Positions 59,054 to 64,000 of a stretch of DNA of 64,000 nucleotides are shown piece by piece. Numbering within the stretch: the stretch's first letter is position 1; every line of letters begins with the position of its first letter. The position numbers and the translations under genes are program-made. This stretch comes from Bradyrhizobium erythrophlei (lineage in GTDB: Bacteria > Pseudomonadota > Alphaproteobacteria > Rhizobiales > Xanthobacteraceae): the NCBI RefSeq assembly GCF_900129505.1, contig NZ_LT670818.1, positions 6,977,001 to 7,041,000 of the forward strand. The letters are read 5' to 3'. Under the pieces are notes generated by a model. It searched no databases. It saw nothing but the letters and a program-made list of their open reading frames with translations, and was not told the DNA's origin.

Positions 59054-60136
59054 TCAATCCTCCGGCTGCTGATCGGCTTCCGCAGGCGTGGCATCCACCG
59101 GTCGCGCGGCGCCTCCCCGCGGCGTCAGTGTCGTTTCTGTTTCCACAACGCCCGCGACCGCCGGCGACCATGGCCGGTCGACGCCGCGCGGCATGGCCGC
59201 GTCGACGGCAAAGCCGTCACGGGTGTGCCACAGCGCGGTGGCGCCCTGCCCGCGCAGCCGATCGCCCGACATCACGGCGGATGAACAGGAAGCCGGCGCC
59301 TGCCGCGCCGTCACCACCAAGGTTGCGCGCGCGCAATCGTCCCCCAGCGCCTCGGGCCTGAGCGCCAGCGCCGCAAAGCCGCCGCCGGCAAAAGGCGTCA
59401 CGCAGCCGGCATCGTCGCAGGAGACGCCGTCGGCGAGCGAGGCATCGGTCGGGAGCCTGGGGTCGGCGTCGGCCGCCATCCATTCCTTGAGCAGGAACGC
59501 ATCCTTGGCGATGCGCATCAGATGCAGCCGCCCATCCTGGCCGGGGACGCCGACATTATGGCCGTCGGCCGAGATCAGGATATCCGGCTGCTTCACCGCC
59601 AGCGCCCAGACCACCGACAGCGCGAGCACTGCCGCGCCCGACCAGCGCAGTGGCGTCCGCAACAGGCCGAGCAGCACGATGCCGATGCTGGCCGCGATCA
59701 GCGGCCCGATCCCGAACGCGGCCATGCGGCCGATCGCGCCGGGCAGGTTCGCTACCCACTCCGTCACCACGATCATCCAGTCGATGCCGATGCCCATCAG
59801 CCACCAGAACACGCCATCGAACCCGAAGGGCATCGCGGCGAGGCCGAGCAGGCCCGCCGGCATCACCAGCGCCGACACCACCGGCATCGCCGCCAGATTG
59901 GCGAGCACGCCATAGGGCGTCACGCGATGAAAATGAAAGGCGGCATAGGGCGTGGTGGCAAGCCCCGCCACCATGGAGGCCAACGCCAGCGTCATGATCT
60001 CCCGCCCGCCCCACAGTGCTATCTTCGCGGTCGTCGAGTTGTCGGGCGCAGCGAACAGGCGCGGCATGCCGATCTGCACCAGCGCCACGAGGCCCAGCGT
60101 TGCCGCAAACGACATCTGGAAGCTCGTAGCCTGATT
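59054..60136 (-). pseudogene. comEC: comEC, 3' half only (interrupted)
   Basis: The minus strand encodes the C-terminal half of a ComEC/Rec2 DNA-uptake channel: several membrane segments of the competence domain beginning at TSFQMSFAATLGLVAL, then a soluble C-terminal domain with ISADGHNVGVPGQDGRLHLM. The N-terminal half is missing; a stop codon (60157-60155) precedes the open frame, and an integrase gene begins at 60163. The homology ends near 60125-60136. The ATG at 60115 is internal, not a native start. The 5' half may lie beyond the right edge, on the far side of the element. Confidence 0.85.
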
Positions 60137-60162
60137 CTGAAATCGTTTGCCACGTCAACATT
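60125..60162. other. Integration junction (candidate att site)
   Basis: The comEC coding homology gives way to non-comEC sequence within these bases, and the tyrosine integrase stop follows at 60163. An attachment core should lie here and recur at the other end of the element, outside the window, so its exact bases cannot be set. Confidence 0.5.
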
Positions 60163-61296
60163 TTAGCCCACTTCGCGAAGCTTCGTTTGGGACTTTTTTT
60201 GGGACTTTGCGACGCGTTCGACGGCGGCAGCGACATCCTCATCGAGCACATGCGCATAGCGCAGCGTGCTCTTGATATCGCGATGGTTCAGCGCCTTCTG
60301 AGCGAGCTTGAGGTTGCCAGTGTCGCGCAGCACCTTGGTACCAAAATCGTGGCGGAAATCGTGGAAGCGGAAATCTTTCACCCCGGCCAGAGCCCGCATC
60401 ACCTGCCACGCCGACTTGGCACCGCTGTACGTCAGCGGGTAGCGCTGACCGCGCACCCGCTTGAGCCGCTTGTTGCCGTAGACCGCAACATAGGTAAACA
60501 CGGACTCCGGATGCTGGCCCTGTAGCGGCCAGAGAATATCCCTGATGCTATCGGTGATCGGAAACACCACGCGCCTGCCGCCCTTGCCGATACGCACGAT
60601 CTGTCGCGTGCCGAAGTTCACCTCCGACCAGCGCAGCGTCACGCATTCCTTGAGGCGAAGCCCGCTGGCCCGGACGAACGCGAAGAATGGGCCGTAGTCA
60701 TCGCGCATCGCCTCATCGAACGCTGCCGCCTCGCCATCCTGCAGTTCCCGCACCCGCTCCTCGGGCTCCGGCAGGAACAGTTCCGTCCATTTTGGTTCAT
60801 GTTCGAACTGCGCTCCTTCGTCCTTGGCGAACGAAAACAGACGGCGCAGCACCGCGATGGTTGAACGATTGACGGTCGAATTAGTGATCAGCGGCAGCGC
60901 ATCCTTTTCCTCTTTGGTCAGCTTGCCGCGCCGTGTGACCCGATGACCGCGCCGCCATGCCACCATTTGCTTGGCCTTGGCATGGTCGATATCGGTGAGC
61001 GGCGTCGATTTGCCGAAGTAGTTCACCAGCCGCGCGAGGTTGGTCGAGGTTGCCTCCGAGTCCACATCGTACTGCGCGCGGTCGTTCCACAAGCGGGCGG
61101 CAACATCGTCGATCAAAAGCGACGCGCGGGAACGCTTGATCGCTTTGACAAGCGCCTTGGCTTTCTCGCGCTCTACCGCTTCGATGGCCTTGGCTTCCTT
61201 GCGAGTTGTGCATTCCGTAGGGCCGTGAAACCGACTACCGCCGAGCCAGAAGTCGTATCGGTAAAACGATGAGTTTTTGGGTTTCCAGATAGACAT
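60163..61296 (-). CDS. Tyrosine site-specific integrase
   Basis: This 377-residue recombinase has the catalytic set Arg in ASGLRLKECVTLRW (about residues 210-223), Lys in the GKGGRRVVFP beta-hairpin, His-x-x-Arg in FRFHDFRHDFGTK (about 321-333), His in LNHRDIKSTLRYAH and the nucleophile Tyr in TLRYAHV. The N-terminus (SIWKPKNSSFYRYDFWLGG) resembles the arm-binding start of Rhizobiales island integrases. Its stop adjoins the comEC junction, so it belongs to the element inserted there. Confidence 0.93.
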   Translation of the reverse strand: MSIWKPKNSSFYRYDFWLGGSRFHGPTECTTRKEAKAIEAVEREKAKALVKAIKRSRASLLIDDVAARLWNDRAQYDVDSEATSTNLARLVNYFGKSTPLTDIDHAKAKQMVAWRRGHRVTRRGKLTKEEKDALPLITNSTVNRSTIAVLRRLFSFAKDEGAQFEHEPKWTELFLPEPEERVRELQDGEAAAFDEAMRDDYGPFFAFVRASGLRLKECVTLRWSEVNFGTRQIVRIGKGGRRVVFPITDSIRDILWPLQGQHPESVFTYVAVYGNKRLKRVRGQRYPLTYSGAKSAWQVMRALAGVKDFRFHDFRHDFGTKVLRDTGNLKLAQKALNHRDIKSTLRYAHVLDEDVAAAVERVAKSQKKSQTKLREVG

Positions 61297-61586
61297 ACTT
61301 CCCGCCTCCGGCGCAGCTCGATGAATTGGTCAAGGTCCTCTTCGGCGTACCGTCGCCGAGGCCGCTTCTTGCCGCGCCCCGTGTTGATATAGGCAATCAG
61401 GCCGTCTTGAACGAGCGCGGCGACGCTCCCGCTGGGGCGAGACAGACCCTGCAGTGAGTCAATCCCATGAGCGAAAAACCTGACTTTGTTGCCGGACAGT
61501 CTAATCAGATCGACTTGCTGATCGTCGTTGTCGAGGCGGTGCTGACGGCGCTGATCCAGCTCAAGAAGGTCGACATCAGTGATCAA
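61173..61586 (-). CDS. Excisionase-like ORF overlapping the integrase start
   Basis: The frame contains SVAALVQDGLIAYINTGRGK, a short helix-turn-helix-like block, then RRRYAEEDLDQFIELRRRRE and a Ser/Thr/Arg-rich tail, the layout of small excisionase-type proteins encoded just before such integrases. It overlaps the integrase by 124 bp. The start is unclear: the frame is open from a TTG at 61586, but the part beyond about 61460 is antisense to a plausible plus-strand gene. I regard the C-terminal ~95 residues as the supported part. Confidence 0.5.
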   Translation of the reverse strand: MITDVDLLELDQRRQHRLDNDDQQVDLIRLSGNKVRFFAHGIDSLQGLSRPSGSVAALVQDGLIAYINTGRGKKRPRRRYAEEDLDQFIELRRRREVCLSGNPKTHRFTDTTSGSAVVGFTALRNAQLARKPRPSKR

Positions 61587-61691
61587 GCAGGGTGTTTGGT
61601 CGAGCTTGCTGAATTGATTCAGGACCTTTCCTATAGGGTCGATCAGCTCGGATTGCTCGCTGATAGAATTACGAAGCTGCCGCCTCGATGA
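61467..61691 (+). CDS. Small hypothetical protein of the integrated element
   Basis: This 74-residue predicted helical, acidic protein (LLIVVVEAVLTALIQLKKVD; CLVELAELIQDLSYRVDQLG) has no recognised family. Its stop overlaps the start of the next gene in ATGA, which supports coding and cotranscription. It overlaps the doubtful N-terminal part of the minus-strand excisionase-like ORF. Confidence 0.55.
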   Translation: MSEKPDFVAGQSNQIDLLIVVVEAVLTALIQLKKVDISDQAGCLVELAELIQDLSYRVDQLGLLADRITKLPPR

Positions 61692-61954
61692 AGCTTATCA
61701 ATGAAGAGGGCAATCGCTACGGCAAGCTTCTCGTTCTCGGCTATGCGGGCGCAAAGCATAGCGGCCGAGCATCGAGGGCGTCATGGCATTGTCGGTGCGA
61801 TTGCGGTCGGGAGCTTGTCGTGAGCGGCGGACATTTACGCGAGCGATTGATGCAGTCGTGCGGCTGCGCGACACGGTTCAAGGTGATTCGGCCTCTGGCG
61901 GCCAAAACCCGGCCCGCGCAAGGGCCAGCCAGTGCGGGGAAACGGGAAAGATGA
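61688..61954 (+). CDS. Phage-type small zinc-finger-like protein
   Basis: This 88-residue protein contains YGKLLVLGYAG, then WHCRCDCGRELVVSG and a terminal SCGC, a CxC..C...CxC arrangement that I know from small phage and mobile-element proteins (pattern WxCxCDCG...SCGC). It probably binds zinc. Start overlaps the previous stop (ATGA). Role unknown; DNA-binding or HNH-associated function is possible. Confidence 0.65.
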   Translation: MKLINEEGNRYGKLLVLGYAGAKHSGRASRASWHCRCDCGRELVVSGGHLRERLMQSCGCATRFKVIRPLAAKTRPAQGPASAGKRER

Positions 61955-62075
61955 CCCCGATGCCCTTGGCGGGGAAGGGCACTGCACGGGCTCCTAATCG
62001 GGTCGGTCCCGGCCGAAGTAACCGGCTGAACTGCCGACCAAAAGTGCAGTTTTAGTTGCGTTTGAGAGTGCGTAA

Positions 62076-62165
62076 ATGGCCCAACTACTGGATGGCAAGG
62101 AAGCCGCCAAAAGGCTGAATATCACCGAGGATCCCCGAGCCGGACCGCGCTATCCTTATGGATGA
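62076..62165 (+). pseudogene. Truncated helix-turn-helix remnant
   Basis: A 29-codon frame reads AQLLDGKEAAKRLNITED, the start of an excisionase/MerR-type DNA-binding domain (pattern LLxGKEAAxRLxI), then diverges and stops. It is too short to fold, so it is probably a decayed second excisionase-like gene within the element. Confidence 0.4.
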
Positions 62166-62511
62166 TCGTCCCGGTCAGGCTTGGATGAGTTTCGGTGAGG
62201 ACAGAAAATATTTCATCGAGCTGTCAACCAGTGGCGTGTGTTCCATTTCGTCTCCGGTCGCGGACGGCAATGCTATAAGAGAACTGTTTGAAAGGCTTTC
62301 CCGAAACAAGCTTCTGTCAACCGAAAAGGTTGGATCGGAAACGCAAACCATCTTCGCGGTGACGCACCCTGATCGGCGAGGGGCGGACAACGGGCACGCC
62401 ATCGTTTTGGTTGTGTCGTCCGCACTTCAAAGTGGGGGTGCCGGTCTAACCTCCGTGCCTGAGAAGGCGGCCGAAGCTGAGGGGATAACCGTCCCGCAGG
62501 TTTGGCCGTAG
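62158..62511 (+). CDS. Hypothetical protein of the integrated element
   Basis: This 117-residue predicted soluble protein (KYFIELSTSGVCSISSP; AIRELFERLSRNKLLSTEKV; HAIVLVVSSALQS) has alternating strand and helix character. Its start overlaps the preceding remnant by 8 bases, and no strong ribosome site is visible. No family recognised. Confidence 0.45.
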   Translation: MDDRPGQAWMSFGEDRKYFIELSTSGVCSISSPVADGNAIRELFERLSRNKLLSTEKVGSETQTIFAVTHPDRRGADNGHAIVLVVSSALQSGGAGLTSVPEKAAEAEGITVPQVWP

Positions 62512-62590
62512 GCAATGGCGCATGACCGCAACACGGATGAAGACTTGATGATCGTTGCCCGAGGCGCGGATAAGGAAGACAGGCTGCTGC

Positions 62591-63514
62591 ATGAACACCA
62601 ACGAGCCCTACATCACCGATGCGGACAAAGCTCACTATCGCAGCTTCGCTATGCATCATCTTCCCTCGGTTGGTCGGGAGCCGGTCACCGAAGTATGGCA
62701 CTACACCACCGCACAGGGCCTGATCGCGATTTTAAACGATGGAAAGATGTATTCGACGCAAATTAGCTGCCTAAATGATAGTCTTGAGCAACGATACTTC
62801 GGCGATTTAGTCCACGCTGGCGTGAAAAAGCTCATCACCACGAACAACGAACAAGCGGTGGGCATTTTGTTGCAAGCCGCTGACAACCTTCTTTCGAATC
62901 GAGATTTCGCCGCGCTAGGGCATTTCGTAATCTGCTTTAGTGAAGTCGAAGATGATCTGGGCCAATGGCGGGGCTACGGCGGCGGTCAGTGCGGTTATGC
63001 AATTGGTTTCGATTACTTGAAACTGTTTTCCGCGTTGCCCAGCATCAGGGCTGACGCGTTGTTGGCTCCGATGAATTATGATCTCGCGAGACAGACTTTT
63101 GTGGTCGATGATCTTTTGAGAAACGCTCAACTTTTTTTCACGGCGGGATTATCGGGAAGAGATGTTCAACGCTGGGCAAACGAATTTTTAGCTGCGTTTT
63201 CTGGAGAAATGGATATTTTCGCTTGCATAACAAAGCACCCAGCTTTTGCTGCAGAAAAAGAGCGGCGTATCATTACCCGCTTGAATAACGGTGAAACGAA
63301 CCTCCTAGAATTTCGCCAAAAGCAAACGTTACTAGCAAGACACCTTCCAATTGATCTGCGGGTCAGTGCAGGCTTACTTCCGATCACCCGCATTTGTGTC
63401 GGCCCGGGGCCAGCGCAACGTGTTTCCCAAGTAAGCGTCGGAGACTTACTCATCAAAGCAGGGTATTCAGACATTCCAGTGACTTTGAGTACTGTCCCAT
63501 TTCGCATTCCGTAG
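62591..63514 (+). CDS. DUF2971 domain protein
   Basis: This 307-residue protein matches DUF2971: WHYTTAQGLIAILNDGKMYSTQISCLND at the N-terminus (split), then FVICFSEVEDDLGQWRGYGGGQCGYAIGF (split, about residues 114-142), and AAEKERRIITRL. The ATG at 62591 is chosen. Base composition here is more AT-rich than in the backbone, and no operon partner of known function is visible, both consistent with horizontal cargo. DUF2971 proteins have no settled role; some are carried on mobile elements, so a defence function is possible but unproven. Confidence 0.82.
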   Translation: MNTNEPYITDADKAHYRSFAMHHLPSVGREPVTEVWHYTTAQGLIAILNDGKMYSTQISCLNDSLEQRYFGDLVHAGVKKLITTNNEQAVGILLQAADNLLSNRDFAALGHFVICFSEVEDDLGQWRGYGGGQCGYAIGFDYLKLFSALPSIRADALLAPMNYDLARQTFVVDDLLRNAQLFFTAGLSGRDVQRWANEFLAAFSGEMDIFACITKHPAFAAEKERRIITRLNNGETNLLEFRQKQTLLARHLPIDLRVSAGLLPITRICVGPGPAQRVSQVSVGDLLIKAGYSDIPVTLSTVPFRIP

Positions 63515-63567
63515 AAGCGGAATAAGGATCGGCAACCGTTTCCATTTCTCTTGTGCCGGATTTGCCT

Positions 63568-64000
63568 ATGAACAAATTTATCGCATGGCTCGAAACTCCC
63601 TCGCGTTGGAGCGAGCTGCGCGAACTCGGCCAATCGAACCTTGTCAAGGCATCACTGCTGATGCCCGTTTTCGGCTACCTGCTGCTTCTCAACGAGCATG
63701 TTCATGACTTCCTAACAATCCGATATGATGGCGATTGGCCGTTTAATCGCCTTCCCTCAGTCTGGCGGGTTTGGATGCTGTTTTACGGCAGTTTCCTTCT
63801 TGCGATGGGGTCCATCGCTTTTGCGTGGCGCTGTCCCGTGGAGATTAAGCGATACGCCTCCGCGTTCAACCTCGTTGATACGGAGCGCAATCATTTTACT
63901 GCCCATCACAACGAAACTCAGAAAATCGCTGACAAGCTGAAATTGCTCTATCGCAACATGTCGAGATGGGAATGCTTACTTTTCTTGCGACCTAGACTGG
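63568..64000 (+). CDS. Membrane protein of the integrated element (runs off the right edge)
   Basis: From the ATG at 63568 an uninterrupted frame runs to the end of the window (144 codons so far). It reads MNKFIAWLETPSRWSELREL, a hydrophobic segment (ASLLMPVFGYLLLL), a second one (VWMLFYGSFLLAMGSIAFAW), then a predicted helical, His/Lys-rich cytosolic part (KIADKLKLLYRNMSRWE). I do not recognise the family. It follows the DUF2971 gene by 53 bp on the same strand and may be cotranscribed with it. Confidence 0.7.
   Translation, partial: MNKFIAWLETPSRWSELRELGQSNLVKASLLMPVFGYLLLLNEHVHDFLTIRYDGDWPFNRLPSVWRVWMLFYGSFLLAMGSIAFAWRCPVEIKRYASAFNLVDTERNHFTAHHNETQKIADKLKLLYRNMSRWECLLFLRPRL

Overview
The window reads as chromosomal DNA of Bradyrhizobium or a close relative in the Nitrobacteraceae. 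The evidence is high GC, an alphaproteobacterial pyruvate dehydrogenase cluster with a lipoyl domain fused to E1-beta, the pdh/ftsB/eno/kdsA/pyrG/secG/tpiA/ppiD/trpDC/moaC and moeA/lexA/comEC backbone, GTTC-N7-GTTC LexA sites, and several non-coding repeat types that I remember as common in Bradyrhizobium genomes. Species-level placement is inference.

Layout. 0-3.6 kb: 5' end of a P450 gene, a ~400 bp dispersed repeat, a tricarboxylate-receptor type binding protein, a palindromic repeat and a threonine-synthase-like enzyme. 3.6-10.1 kb: lpdA, a small membrane protein, pdhC, a DUF5076 gene, pdhB, pdhA and an ftsB-like gene, all on the minus strand. 10.1-16.2 kb: FMN reductase, Tat-exported MBL-fold hydrolase, quinone-reductase-like MDR, esterase, eno and queF. 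16.2-19 kb is decayed: a glutaminase-STAS-cNMP fusion broken by a one-base frameshift, and two abutting gene remnants. 19-29.4 kb is core housekeeping: MFS, kdsA, NIPSNAP, pyrG, secG, tpiA, ppiD, trpD, trpC, moaC.

29.5-48.2 kb lies between moaC and moeA, which I remember as adjacent in relatives, so it looks like accessory sequence. It holds a GGDEF/EAL protein, a CtpA-type protease, an OYE-family enzyme, two SDR genes (the second broken by a 16-bp tandem duplication), a YbhB protein, an FMN hydroxyacid dehydrogenase with a duplicated 3' tail, an ArsR/SRPBCC/membrane/DUF1801 operon, small secreted or hypothetical proteins, an aldo/keto reductase plus cupin pair opposite a LysR gene, and a HAD phosphatase. 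moeA and lexA (with SOS operators) follow.

50.6-59 kb is a second variable stretch: small hypotheticals, an RlpA remnant, a short threonyl-tRNA synthetase behind what looks like a Thr-codon leader peptide and intrinsic terminator, a PAS histidine kinase, and a divergent TetR/SnoaL-like pair around a palindrome. At about 60.13 kb the 3' half of comEC is cut off next to a tyrosine integrase. The right end of the window is an integrative element with an excisionase-like ORF, phage-like small genes, a DUF2971 gene and a membrane-protein gene running off the edge.

The strongest candidates for something new are the ThrRS attenuator-like leader with an editing-less ThrRS, the comEC-integrated element and its cargo, and two genes disrupted by small, precisely readable lesions.
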